NCBI RefSeq assembly: GCF_010993985.1
Contig: NZ_WINH01000002.1
Coordinates: 1-64,000, forward strand
Length of the DNA stretch: 64,000 nt
Direction of reading: 5' to 3'
Source of the DNA: Paraferrimonas sp. SM1919
Lineage (GTDB): Bacteria > Pseudomonadota > Gammaproteobacteria > Enterobacterales > Shewanellaceae
Shown here: piece by piece, positions 17,502 to 27,322 of the stretch
Position numbering within the stretch: the first letter of the stretch is position 1
How the letters are laid out: each line of letters opens with the position of its first letter
Program-made: the position numbers and the translations under genes
The notes under the pieces: model-generated
Databases searched by the model: none
Told to the model about the DNA's origin: nothing
Seen by the model: only the letters and a program-made list of their open reading frames with translations

Positions 17502-18213
17502 TGGTGTTCAATCAGGTGTTGGTGGTAATACTATTGCTGCGAATTTGGCTGCCACTTTTTGTGAACTTGGTCATAAAACCATTGTGGTCGATGCTAGCTT
17601 AAAAAATTTAGTGGGCCATTGGTTTGGTTTGCGCCATGATCAGCAAGGATGGAGCGAGAAAATGGATCTGCAGTCAGCATGGCAGCAAGTCATTTTCAAG
17701 GATAATCAAGGCACTTTTTATATCCCCTACGGCAACAAAGCCCAATCCCAAGACGCTATCAAAAATGCATTAACTTTGATGCTTAGTGAGCTCAAATTAA
17801 AGTTTGATATTATCATTGTGAATTTAGATTGTGAGCTTGCAAGGGCGCAGCAGCTGGATTTTGATCTTCATTTAAAAGTTCTGATGCCAACTCCAGCATC
17901 GGTGCTGCTATTAAATCAATTTTTGATTCGCGAAAACTACCCCAATCAGTATTTATATGTGTTGAATCAATGTCGCCATGACATCGCACTCAACCGAGAT
18001 ATGACCTTGTTAATCCAGCAGATACTTGATAAAAAGTTATTAAACTCAGCAATATATTATGATATTGCATTGCAAGAAGCTTTTGCACAGATGCAAAACT
18101 TAGTGACTGGCGCGCCACTATCCCATGCCAAAATCGAATTTAGCCAATTAGCCCAAGAATGCTTACAGCACTGCCAACTGAGCCCAATAGTTAAGAGGGT
18201 TAAGGGCTTATGA
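17482..18213 (+). CDS. bcsQ: Cellulose biosynthesis protein BcsQ (ParA/MinD-like)
   Basis: A 243-residue ParA/MinD-type P-loop protein that works with BcsR at the cell pole to support cellulose secretion. The N-terminal GVQSGVGGNT (about 8-17) replaces the usual deviant Walker A. Like E. coli BcsQ, it lacks the standard lysine of the GK(S/T) step. VVDAS (about 35-39) is the Walker A' region and IIVNLDCE the later Asp strand. The start lies inside bcsR, and the stop overlaps the bcsA start in ATGA, so bcsR-bcsQ-bcsA are translationally coupled. The motif departure raises the question of whether it hydrolyses nucleotide in the ordinary way. Confidence 0.9.
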   Translation: MAILSVSGVQSGVGGNTIAANLAATFCELGHKTIVVDASLKNLVGHWFGLRHDQQGWSEKMDLQSAWQQVIFKDNQGTFYIPYGNKAQSQDAIKNALTLMLSELKLKFDIIIVNLDCELARAQQLDFDLHLKVLMPTPASVLLLNQFLIRENYPNQYLYVLNQCRHDIALNRDMTLLIQQILDKKLLNSAIYYDIALQEAFAQMQNLVTGAPLSHAKIEFSQLAQECLQHCQLSPIVKRVKGL

Positions 18214-20753
18214 TCATTCGCCATTTCTTCAGTAACCGTTTAGTCATAGAATTCTGTGCAACTTTGGAATGGTCGGTATCAAGTTTGAAAAATCGCCATT
18301 GTATTGTCTTTATTGGCTACCTTGTCATGAAATTATTGCTATTAAAACAGTTTACCAAGGAAGACTGGCAGCGTTATTTTCCACAAATAGACTTTAGCGA
18401 CTTTAAAGTTTCAGACAATATTAGAATAGTTATCCAAAGTTTATGGTTATTAATATTTAAACAAAATTTTAGTATTGAAAATTGGACACTACTAAAACAT
18501 GTTGGCGCGTTTAAAAAACAAGTCACTTTGTTTTTTAATTGGCAAAGAGGGTTAATACAAAATATTTTCTCTTCTTCTGAAGTAGCTTTAGAGGCGTACT
18601 TGTCTGGCCAGCAGCAAAGCGATAATAAACCGTTCATTATTATCAGCATGATGTTAACTTTTCTAGCATGGATTTGTGTTGTCATTCCTTACTCAGTGAT
18701 GGCTCAAGCGGCATTAATTATTATTGTGGTGCTGCTAGCGCTAAGCGTCAGACATTGCCAAGGACGCTTACCACGGTTGTTGTTAATCGTGTTATCGGTA
18801 GCGGTTAGCCTGCGATATATATGGTGGCGCAGTACTTCTTCTGTGTATTGGGAAAGGGATATTGATGCAACATTAGGTTTGGTGTTGTTGTTGGCTGAAG
18901 CCTTTACCTGGGTGGTGCTATTTTTAAGCTATTTTCAAAAGGTGTGGCCCCTGAACCGGGCACCAACGCCACTTCCCAGTGATCTGGATAAATGGCCATC
19001 TATAGATATATTTATTCCTACTTATGATGAACCAATCGGTATTGTAAGGCCAACAGTAATGGCGGCGGCGGCGTTAGATTGGCCAAAAGAAAAGTTAAAT
19101 ATTTATCTATTGGATGATGGTAAAAGAGATGATTTTGCCGCTTTCGCTGAGCAACTGCAAATCGGCTATATCAGAAGACCCACTAATGAACATGCAAAAG
19201 CCGGCAACCTCAATTATGCATTAGCGCAAACCGCTGGCGACTTGATTGCTATTTTTGATTGTGACCATATTCCTACTCGAGCTTTTTTACAAATTACCGT
19301 TGGCGCCTTTTTGGTGGATCCCAAATTAGCCTTGGTACAAACGCCCCATCACTTTTTTTCGGCCGATCCTTTTGAACGAAATTTAGAATTATTTAGAGAG
19401 AAGCCAAATGAGGGCCAGTTATTTCATGGATTAATTCAAGATGGCAACGACCTTTGGAATGCTACTTTTTTTTGTGGTTCTTGTGCGGTTTTAAGGCGTC
19501 AGCCTTTGCAAGAAATAGGAGGGATCGCAACCGAAACCGTAACAGAAGATGCCCATACAGCCTTGAAATTGCACCGTCTTGGCTATCGAAGTCGGTACTT
19601 AAGATTACCTTTAGCCGCGGGTTTAGCAACCGATAGTTTTTCTGCTCATATTGGCCAAAGGATCCGTTGGGCTAGGGGCATGGCGCAGATTTTTCGGATT
19701 GATAATCCGATATTGAAAAAAGGCCTGAGTTGGCAGCAAAGGCTTTGTTACTTGAATGCCATGTTGTATTTTTTTAGTGGCATTCCAAGGATCATATTCA
19801 TGCTTGCACCGTTAGTGCATCTTTATTTTGAAGTGTATTTAATTTGGGCGCCAGCGCTGATGGTGCTGCTTTATGTCCTGCCCCATTTATGGATGGCATA
19901 TATCACTAACTCAGCGATTCAAGGCACTTTCAGACGGTCTTTTTGGGGGGAAATTTATGAAACCGCACTGGCATGGTATATCGCAGTACCGACAACCATA
20001 GCCTTATTTTTCCCCCACAAAGGGAAATTTAATGTCACTCCTAAAGGTGGGGTAAATGACCAATCTCAGTTCGATTGGAAAATAAGCATGCCAGCGTTGT
20101 TGCTACTTTTTTTGAATCTGGCAGGGTTGATTTTGGGGCTGAAGCTGATGCTATTTGAGCAATCAACTACAATAGGAGTTAACCTAATTAATATTTTGTG
20201 GACTTGCTATAACATTTTGTTATTGGGCGTAGTACTGGCGGTTGCCGCAGAAAAAAAACAGCAGCGACATGCCCATAGAGTAAAAGTGAAAATGAGTGCG
20301 TCAGTACTGACTAAAGAGGAGCGGCATTACCCAGCCACTCTGGAAGAGTTTTCTTTTACTGGTATGCGCTTAAAGTTAGACCCCAGAATTAGGTTGGAAT
20401 TGGGGGATCAGATCCGAGTGGCGTTAGAGCGATATGGGGTGATCGAATCATTTGCGGCGGAAATTAGATTTTGTAAGAACGGCACCCTTGGTCTAAAACT
20501 AATGCCAATGACGATTGAGAAAGAGAAAAAATTTGTGCAATCAACTTTTGCCCGTTCCGATATTTGGCCTGAGTGGAATCTAGATTTCAAACAAGAAAAG
20601 ATTTTGCAAAGCTTTCATGGAGTAGTATTAGAGAGTATTAAAGGGTTCAAAAGAACCATGCAACACAGTCCTGCAACAATAAGGGCTGGATTAAAGCTGC
20701 TGGCAAAGTTGGCGCATCAGATAGGGTCATTCGGGCCCAAGTGGGTGGTGTAA
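18210..20753 (+). CDS. bcsA: Cellulose synthase catalytic subunit BcsA (UDP-forming)
   Basis: An 847-residue inner-membrane family 2 glycosyltransferase that polymerises glucose from UDP-glucose and threads the chain through its own channel. After the N-terminal membrane segments come the catalytic motifs: LDDG (301-304), DCD (350-352), TED (445-447) and QRIRW (483-487). More membrane helices follow, then a C-terminal PilZ domain that binds c-di-GMP. In PilZ the RxxxR motif is present (Arg686, Arg690), but the second motif reads EFSFTG (713-718), with Glu where D/NxSxxG normally has Asp or Asn. It overlaps bcsQ by four bases. The bcsB start lies within or just after its end. Confidence 0.96.
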   Translation: MIIRHFFSNRLVIEFCATLEWSVSSLKNRHCIVFIGYLVMKLLLLKQFTKEDWQRYFPQIDFSDFKVSDNIRIVIQSLWLLIFKQNFSIENWTLLKHVGAFKKQVTLFFNWQRGLIQNIFSSSEVALEAYLSGQQQSDNKPFIIISMMLTFLAWICVVIPYSVMAQAALIIIVVLLALSVRHCQGRLPRLLLIVLSVAVSLRYIWWRSTSSVYWERDIDATLGLVLLLAEAFTWVVLFLSYFQKVWPLNRAPTPLPSDLDKWPSIDIFIPTYDEPIGIVRPTVMAAAALDWPKEKLNIYLLDDGKRDDFAAFAEQLQIGYIRRPTNEHAKAGNLNYALAQTAGDLIAIFDCDHIPTRAFLQITVGAFLVDPKLALVQTPHHFFSADPFERNLELFREKPNEGQLFHGLIQDGNDLWNATFFCGSCAVLRRQPLQEIGGIATETVTEDAHTALKLHRLGYRSRYLRLPLAAGLATDSFSAHIGQRIRWARGMAQIFRIDNPILKKGLSWQQRLCYLNAMLYFFSGIPRIIFMLAPLVHLYFEVYLIWAPALMVLLYVLPHLWMAYITNSAIQGTFRRSFWGEIYETALAWYIAVPTTIALFFPHKGKFNVTPKGGVNDQSQFDWKISMPALLLLFLNLAGLILGLKLMLFEQSTTIGVNLINILWTCYNILLLGVVLAVAAEKKQQRHAHRVKVKMSASVLTKEERHYPATLEEFSFTGMRLKLDPRIRLELGDQIRVALERYGVIESFAAEIRFCKNGTLGLKLMPMTIEKEKKFVQSTFARSDIWPEWNLDFKQEKILQSFHGVVLESIKGFKRTMQHSPATIRAGLKLLAKLAHQIGSFGPKWVV

Positions 20754-20761
20754 GTAGGTTT

Positions 20762-22918
20762 ATGAGACGCTTCGGTATTGTTATATTTTTTTATTCTTTA
20801 GTGATTGGCGTTGTTCAAGCACAAGTTAACGCAACTTTACCAGCACAAAAGGTCAGTTTCGAGTTTTCACAAATGGCTGCGGCGGACTCGTTACTACTTA
20901 GAGGAAATAGCAGCGCTATCTTAGTGGGGTTTGGATCCAGATTAGATCAGGTGGTGTTGCAAGGTGAACTCAATTTGAGTTTTATCCCCTCTCCAAGTTT
21001 AAAATATTCTACTACCCATTTAAGGGTTTACCTCAATGATGAGTTAATGGGGGTGATTAACCCGGATGCCTCATTAATCGGCCAAGCTCAATCGTTTAAA
21101 ATCAATTTAGATGGCAGTTATTTCAAAAATTATAATCAGTTAAAGTTCGAATTGGTCGGTCGACTAGGAGAGGCGTGTAGCGTTGCAACTGATCCCGCTA
21201 TGTGGTGGCAAATCAGCCCTCGCAGCTCTTTAGAGCTTACCGTTCAACCCTTGACTGTAGCGAATGAATTAAGCCTACTACCAGCGCCATTTTTTGATGA
21301 AAGAGACTTTCAAAGCAGTGAGATAGCGATGGTTTTTGCGGAAAACTTTAGCTTGCCAAATCTTCATTCGAGCGCGGTAGTCGCCTCCTATTTTGCAAGC
21401 TTTGCTGATTGGCGTAAGTTGACATACAAAGTGTACAGGCAGCAATTACCTGATAGTCACGCCATCATTTTAGCGACTAATAGCCAGCGTCCAGACATCC
21501 CCATAAGTTGGCCAGATGTAACCTTGCCGACAGTAAAAATGATTTCTCATCCATTTGCACCGAGTCGTAAAATACTTTTGGTATTAGGTAAAGATGAGGC
21601 TCAGCTACAGCAAGCGGCTAAGGCTTTAATTGTCGCAAAGCGATTAATGACTGGGGATGTTGCATTAATTAATTCTTTGCAAGAGTTGCCCCCTAGGCAA
21701 GCTTATGATGCTCCTAATTGGATGCCAACCAACAAAGAAGTCTTACTCTCTGAGATGATTCAAGGAGACTACCAATTAAAGGCGAAAGGGGTATTTTTAC
21801 CCGCTATTGAGTTAGATTTTGATTTACCACCGGATTTGCTGGTGTCGACAGGTGATGAAATCACTGTAGATCTGCATTACCGCCATTCACTCATCACTGA
21901 AAAAAACAATTCGAGGTTGAATGTCTTTGTTAATGATAAGTTTGTTGATAGCACCATATTAGAAACAGAACAGACAGTGGCTAGGAAGTTCTTTGAATTA
22001 CCATTAGTCACCGAGCAACAAGCCATCAGCCAAAGCTTAATCAACACCTCTAGGTTAAGGGTCAATAATCGTTTGAAGTTTGACTTTAATATCGCCTCTA
22101 CTTCAACGGGTGTTTGCACAGGGGCCGATGCTTTGGATCTGCATGCGGCTATCGATCCTATTTCCAGTTTGAAGTTTCCTGATTTACCTCACTATATTGA
22201 AATGCCAAATTTAAAGGTATTTGTAGAGTCAGGATTCCCTTATAGCAAAATGGCTGACTTGTCTGAAACGGCGTTAGTGATCAATCCACAACCCACCAAC
22301 AAAGAGATCGAGCTATTACTTAATACCATTGCCTTGTTATCTAAGAAGACTGGCTTAGCAACTTATCGATTTACGCTTGTGAATGATTGGCAAAATGTTT
22401 TATTACAAGATAAAGATGTGATTGCTCTAGGAATTGGGGCAGCATCAGTATACAAACAAGCTTTGTCCATAAGTCATATTGATGAACAAGGCTTTTTCAC
22501 TGATCAGGTCCACAAACTGCAAGCACCTCTTAATGAATCGTTACCCATAACGGCATCACAGCTCACCCAGGGATTATTTGCCGCTATTAGTAGTGTTGAA
22601 TCAACCCGTAGCCCAATGAGAACAGTGGTGCTGTTATCGGCAATCGACAATGATTCGATCGAGTTGCTCAATCAAGCTTTGAATGAGCGTTCGATGACTG
22701 TAGATGGCGCAGCTGTTGCGATCACACCCTATCAAGTGACTTCCTTTTTAAGTCCCGATTCTTATTATTTGGGGCAATTATCTTGGTTTAAATTAGTTAA
22801 ATACCATTTTAATGAACAGCCTATGTTCTTTTTATTAATAACTTTTTTATTAATTTTGAGTGTAACGATATTACTTTGGCTAATCTTATCTAAAGTCGCT
22901 CAGAAAAGATTGAGTTAG
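20762..22918 (+). CDS. bcsB: Cellulose synthase regulatory subunit BcsB
   Basis: The periplasmic partner of BcsA, anchored in the inner membrane by one C-terminal helix (LITFLLILSVTILLWLIL) and guiding the glucan across the periplasm. A signal peptide starts at MRRFGIV. I chose this ATG because TAAGTAGG lies five to ten bases before it; a GTG at 20741 would overlap bcsA and add seven residues. The protein is 718 residues long with carbohydrate-binding and flavodoxin-like modules typical of the family, including LGEACSVATDPAMWWQI in the first module. The gene is separated from bcsC by only 67 bases. There is no room for bcsZ, the cellulase usually found here. Confidence 0.93.
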   Translation: MRRFGIVIFFYSLVIGVVQAQVNATLPAQKVSFEFSQMAAADSLLLRGNSSAILVGFGSRLDQVVLQGELNLSFIPSPSLKYSTTHLRVYLNDELMGVINPDASLIGQAQSFKINLDGSYFKNYNQLKFELVGRLGEACSVATDPAMWWQISPRSSLELTVQPLTVANELSLLPAPFFDERDFQSSEIAMVFAENFSLPNLHSSAVVASYFASFADWRKLTYKVYRQQLPDSHAIILATNSQRPDIPISWPDVTLPTVKMISHPFAPSRKILLVLGKDEAQLQQAAKALIVAKRLMTGDVALINSLQELPPRQAYDAPNWMPTNKEVLLSEMIQGDYQLKAKGVFLPAIELDFDLPPDLLVSTGDEITVDLHYRHSLITEKNNSRLNVFVNDKFVDSTILETEQTVARKFFELPLVTEQQAISQSLINTSRLRVNNRLKFDFNIASTSTGVCTGADALDLHAAIDPISSLKFPDLPHYIEMPNLKVFVESGFPYSKMADLSETALVINPQPTNKEIELLLNTIALLSKKTGLATYRFTLVNDWQNVLLQDKDVIALGIGAASVYKQALSISHIDEQGFFTDQVHKLQAPLNESLPITASQLTQGLFAAISSVESTRSPMRTVVLLSAIDNDSIELLNQALNERSMTVDGAAVAITPYQVTSFLSPDSYYLGQLSWFKLVKYHFNEQPMFFLLITFLLILSVTILLWLILSKVAQKRLS

Positions 22919-22985
22919 GGGTTGGGCGTGCAAAAAAACGATTAGCGATGTAAACATTCTTCCTTAGATTAACAGTGGGTGGCTT

Positions 22986-25900
22986 TTGAAAAATTACATA
23001 CTCAGAGTAATTCTGTTGCTAAGTATTATTTCATTAAGTAGTGAGTTGTTAAGTGAGCCTTTAGTAGCAAAATATTATCTTGATGCTCCAGAGCCTTTAG
23101 CAAAAAGGCTTGTATTAGGAGAGTTAAATCAAGATCCCACATTGGTAGCTTCCGCAGTTGAGCGTTGGTTAGCCATTAGCCCAAATGATCCAGCGGCGCT
23201 TTATGCACAATGGCGTTGGTTGGTGAGACAGCAGCAATCAGCGAAAGCTCAAAGGGTTAAAGCTAAATTATTAAAAATAGCCGATCCGCAGTTGCAGCAA
23301 AGTATGACAGCGTTTTCACAGGTGACTCCACCACAGAGTAACACCTACAGTCAGGCGCTATTATTTGAAAAAGGGGGAGACTTTCGCCAAGCGTTAACTT
23401 TGCTTGATGAAATATATGGGACATTTAGACCAGATATCATCACAGAATTAGCTTACCTGGAAATAAAGTCTCGACTCTCAGAGGCTGCTGGGGAAACGTT
23501 ATCCTTATACCGTTATTGGGATAAAAAATTTCCTGGGGTTGCAGTCATAAGAGTTGGCTTGGCACGCCACTTAGCACGTTACAATGATCCTCAGGCAGCG
23601 ATAGCGATTTATCGAGAAGTCATTCGAGACAAGAAAGTAGGTAATTTAGCGGCAAAATTATGGCTTTATGAACTGAAAAAGCAAACCATGAGTGAGCAAT
23701 GGCTAGCAAGTTATCGCTTTATCGCTCAAGTCCATAGTGATGATCTTAATATTAAGCAGCAATTTGAAACAGCGAAAACAGCCTGGGAGCAAGAGGCTAA
23801 GTTAAGAGCTGATGCAGATTATATTAATAAATTAACAGCATTAGCCAACACAGAACAACAAATCTATTTAGCGCAAGATTTTAAGGCTTTATTAATTGCC
23901 GACAGCAAGTGGCCGCAGCAACCACAAATCTTAGTCGCGCTGGCTAGGCATAACTACCATAACCAGAATTATCCTCAAGCGATAAAAAACTTTAAAAAAG
24001 CTCAAGAACTCGATAATGACCCAGATATGACTAACTTTTATAAGAGTATGATCATATCAGTGAGTTATTGGCAGCAGTATGCAAAAGCTGAGCAAGCCAT
24101 CGCGACTAATGATTATCAAGCGGCAATGCGAAGTATCAATAAAGCCATCAAGTTAGATGACACCATAGCTGCAGGTTATGCCCTAAAAGCACAAATAGAG
24201 GGGCTTAGAAAAAATTATACTCAAGCGAATATCTTGGCAAAAAAGGCCCTACAGCGAGATCCTTTGTCTGCTAGCGCTATTCGTTCTTGGCTCACTAGCG
24301 AGTACCGTGATCCTAATTTTAAAGGGCAATTACAGGGGATTTCAAAATTAAGCCCACAACAGCAAGCGTTGATCAGCGAGGATATCAAAGAGATTGAGCA
24401 CAGGTTGGTTTATCAGCAATTGGAGTTAATGTCTGTCAGTGCAGGGGATGAAGTGGATGGGTTGCCAAGATTAAAAAAAGTAATATCAAGCAATTTGAAT
24501 AACCCATGGCTGCGTAAAGATATCGCTGAGCAATTAGTTAGGCTTAAACAGACCAAGTTAGCTGACTTTATGCTTAAACAATCCCTTAAGCGTTACCAAG
24601 ATGGTGACCATGCCCACTCCTATTTATTGTATTTGGCTAAATTGCAAAGGTGGAACGAAATTAGTATAGCCTTGGAGCAATATCAACATCTGTTCACTAC
24701 CGTTGCGCAGTCAAGTAGTTATACTCGAATTAAACGAGATTATTATCGCCAAGATATAAAAAGACGGGGCTTAAATGATGCGCAGATAAAAATGTATATT
24801 GCTGATATTGCCCCGAGGGATCTGGGTTTGGCTATTATTTTATGGGCTGATAATGGCGCTATCGAACAGGCGAGAACTCACTTAGCGCAATTAAATTATG
24901 CTACTTTGAGTGCCACTCAATTGCAGTATCTATCTGAAACGGCTTATCAGGTTAATGACGCTGAGAGTCATAAAAAAATTGCTAAAACATTACAGAGTAA
25001 ACAACGCTCGACAGACGTAGTGGGCTTACGTGAGGGCGTTTTTGCAGGAGATAAAGCCGTCCAGAATGAGCAGTTCTCATTAGCGATAAAGCGTTATCTA
25101 AAAGCTTATTCTGAAGGCTTACAATTAGGTAGCAACAGAATGAACTTCTTGCTTGGAAATGCAAGCGAGCAGCTATTGTCTTCAAGTTTAGAGAATATTG
25201 ACACCCTTAGTAATGAGTCTTTGATTGCTAATTTAGAGATAGCCCTAAAAACCAATAATCAAACCTACATTCAAGTGTTTAACGAGCGTTTACGCACCCG
25301 GGAATTAACGGCCTATGATTACTGGCGCTTAAAAGAAGCGGCTCTTGAGCAATCATCTTTGAAAATGGCCCGAAGCTATGCAACTCAAGGGTTGCAATTG
25401 GAGGATCAGCAGAGACTTGGTTTACCACAACCGAGGGATATCAATAGCGTCTATCGCGATCAATCTGGGCAATGGTTGAGTAATGACTTAATCCGCACGA
25501 TAGAACAGCTTGATCAGCCTCTACGCTCGCATTTTATGGTGGGGATTCAATATGATCAATATCCAAATGGCAGTCAATACCTGACTCTGCCGATGGAATT
25601 AGATGTCGCGATGCAATCTTTGCAGGGGCGCCTAAAACTGCGCACTGAAAGCGTTTATCTTGAGAGTAGACCATTGACTTATTATGACACCAGTATCGAA
25701 TTTCAACGTCATCGGGTGGGTCAAAATTTATCAGTAGCTTGGCAAAGTAGACAATGGCAAATTGATATAGGCACGACACCTTTTGGATTTCGCTTTCATA
25801 ATTGGGTAGGGGGCCTTGAAGGGCAAACAGAAATAGGCAATCTGTTATTAAGGGCCAATATTTCTAGGCGAGCAATAACGTCTAGTTATACTTCTTATTC

Positions 25901-26558
25901 AGGCATTAACGTTAATGATATTGTGCAACAAGTACCAGAATTTGGCGGGGTATTAAAAACAGGTGGTGCCGTTTCTGCATCATGGAATGATGGCCGTCCG
26001 TTTGGGTTTTGGAGCAATATTCAATATCACAAACTCAGTGGTACAAACGTCTATGACAATAATCGTAAAGCCGCCATGGCAGGCGCTTATTATAATTTCA
26101 TTAATGATGGACAACATGCTTTATCAGTTGGTAGCTCATTGTTTTATATGGGGTACGATCGAAATTTAAATCGGCTGGTGGTGGGGCATGGTGATTATTA
26201 TAGCCCCCGTTCTTATGTTTCAGTTGCGGTTCCAATTTCGTATTATCGACGTCACAATTACGATTGGACCTATGGCATACGAGCGACTCCTTCCTATGCC
26301 AGCGCAAGTTTTGATGCCCCTTATTTATTGGACCAAGCACAACCTGATAACAGCCAAGGCTTCAATGCACGGCTCCAGCTGTTCAGTGAATATAAAATTA
26401 GTAATCATTGGAGCGTAGTGGGTTACTTTTCGCGACAATTCTTATCAGATTACCAACCGAGCTTGTTTAATCTACAATTTAGATATCATTTTCAACCCTA
26501 TCGTCTTAACGCTAGCCTGCAGCCTGAGCCTTTGGAGGTCTACGCCGATTACCCTTGA
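22986..26558 (+). CDS. bcsC: Cellulose synthase subunit BcsC (TPR and outer-membrane export)
   Basis: A 1190-residue export component. After a signal peptide come many tetratricopeptide helices (about residues 25-830), visible as repeated A-x-x-x-Y/L-A patterns such as YPQAIKNFKKAQELD and YQAAMRSINKAIKLD. The C-terminal part is a beta barrel with strands such as RLKLRTESVYLES, LNRLVVGHGDYYSPRSY and NLQFRYHF, forming the outer-membrane pore for the glucan. The start is a TTG; GGGTGG lies shortly before it. The barrel ends some 20 residues before the C-terminus, leaving a short tail. It closes the bcsRQABC operon. Confidence 0.93.
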   Translation: MKNYILRVILLLSIISLSSELLSEPLVAKYYLDAPEPLAKRLVLGELNQDPTLVASAVERWLAISPNDPAALYAQWRWLVRQQQSAKAQRVKAKLLKIADPQLQQSMTAFSQVTPPQSNTYSQALLFEKGGDFRQALTLLDEIYGTFRPDIITELAYLEIKSRLSEAAGETLSLYRYWDKKFPGVAVIRVGLARHLARYNDPQAAIAIYREVIRDKKVGNLAAKLWLYELKKQTMSEQWLASYRFIAQVHSDDLNIKQQFETAKTAWEQEAKLRADADYINKLTALANTEQQIYLAQDFKALLIADSKWPQQPQILVALARHNYHNQNYPQAIKNFKKAQELDNDPDMTNFYKSMIISVSYWQQYAKAEQAIATNDYQAAMRSINKAIKLDDTIAAGYALKAQIEGLRKNYTQANILAKKALQRDPLSASAIRSWLTSEYRDPNFKGQLQGISKLSPQQQALISEDIKEIEHRLVYQQLELMSVSAGDEVDGLPRLKKVISSNLNNPWLRKDIAEQLVRLKQTKLADFMLKQSLKRYQDGDHAHSYLLYLAKLQRWNEISIALEQYQHLFTTVAQSSSYTRIKRDYYRQDIKRRGLNDAQIKMYIADIAPRDLGLAIILWADNGAIEQARTHLAQLNYATLSATQLQYLSETAYQVNDAESHKKIAKTLQSKQRSTDVVGLREGVFAGDKAVQNEQFSLAIKRYLKAYSEGLQLGSNRMNFLLGNASEQLLSSSLENIDTLSNESLIANLEIALKTNNQTYIQVFNERLRTRELTAYDYWRLKEAALEQSSLKMARSYATQGLQLEDQQRLGLPQPRDINSVYRDQSGQWLSNDLIRTIEQLDQPLRSHFMVGIQYDQYPNGSQYLTLPMELDVAMQSLQGRLKLRTESVYLESRPLTYYDTSIEFQRHRVGQNLSVAWQSRQWQIDIGTTPFGFRFHNWVGGLEGQTEIGNLLLRANISRRAITSSYTSYSGINVNDIVQQVPEFGGVLKTGGAVSASWNDGRPFGFWSNIQYHKLSGTNVYDNNRKAAMAGAYYNFINDGQHALSVGSSLFYMGYDRNLNRLVVGHGDYYSPRSYVSVAVPISYYRRHNYDWTYGIRATPSYASASFDAPYLLDQAQPDNSQGFNARLQLFSEYKISNHWSVVGYFSRQFLSDYQPSLFNLQFRYHFQPYRLNASLQPEPLEVYADYP

Positions 26559-26701
26559 TTATCCTGAGGTAACCACAGGCAGCCGAGTTAATTGTTGCGA
26601 TTTTTGGAACAAAGATTCCTTTTTTTGTTGTCTAGTATAATATATTGGTACAAATATAATGTTCCCTAATTGAACTCACCCCAAAGTTGAAGGGATCATT
26701 T

Positions 26702-27247
26702 ATGAAAATATTAGCCTTTGCTGCCACTAACTCGAAAAATTCCATTAACCAACAGTTAGCGCATTACGCCGCCAAGCAAGTTACCGGTGCGCAGATCGAA
26801 CTGATTGATCTGAATGATTACGAGATGCCTATTTATTCCCAAGAGCGCGAAGCAGAGCTCGGTGGCGTGCACCCATTAGCCCAACAGTTTTACGATAAAA
26901 TTGGCGGTGCCGATGCGGTGATTGTGTCCTTTGCGGAGCATAATGGCTCCTATACTGCGGCTTATAAAAACATTTTTGACTGGACTTCGCGCATTAATAT
27001 GAAAGTGTACCAAGACAAGCCTGTGCTTATGCTGGCAACCAGCCCAGGCCCTGGTGGGGCTCAATCAGTATTAACCGGTGCGGTCAATTCTGCGGGTTAT
27101 TTTGGTATCGATTTAAAGGGTAGCTTGTCTGTAGCGAGTTTTTACGATGTGTTTGATATGGAGGCCGGTGAGCTAAAAGATAGCGGCTTAGCCAGCCAGC
27201 TTACTGGTTTAACAGCACAGCTTGAACACACTGCAGCAGTTAACTAA
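26702..27247 (+). CDS. NAD(P)H-dependent FMN reductase family protein
   Basis: A 181-residue flavodoxin-fold oxidoreductase of the NADPH-dependent FMN reductase family, which reduces flavins, quinones or azo compounds in the cytoplasm. ATNSKNSINQ (about 6-15) fits the phosphate-binding loop of FMN. FAEHNGSYTAAYKNIFDW in the middle is the family's conserved core (usually PEYNGS...LKNAIDW), and TSPGPGGAQS precedes the last strands. I start at the ATG at 26702, which has AAGGGA a few bases before it; an upstream TTG would add five residues. It is a single gene behind the cellulose operon, and its physiological substrate is not apparent. Confidence 0.87.
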   Translation: MKILAFAATNSKNSINQQLAHYAAKQVTGAQIELIDLNDYEMPIYSQEREAELGGVHPLAQQFYDKIGGADAVIVSFAEHNGSYTAAYKNIFDWTSRINMKVYQDKPVLMLATSPGPGGAQSVLTGAVNSAGYFGIDLKGSLSVASFYDVFDMEAGELKDSGLASQLTGLTAQLEHTAAVN

Positions 27248-27322
27248 TTGTGATTAACCCCCTATAGCCAATAGCTTAAATGACCTATACTCATGGCAGA
27301 TACCATGAGTAGGTCAAACACA

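Noticed and set aside
22919..22985. A missing or tiny bcsZ between bcsB and bcsC
   Set aside because: Only 67 bases separate the genes, too short for any cellulase, and there is no trace of one.
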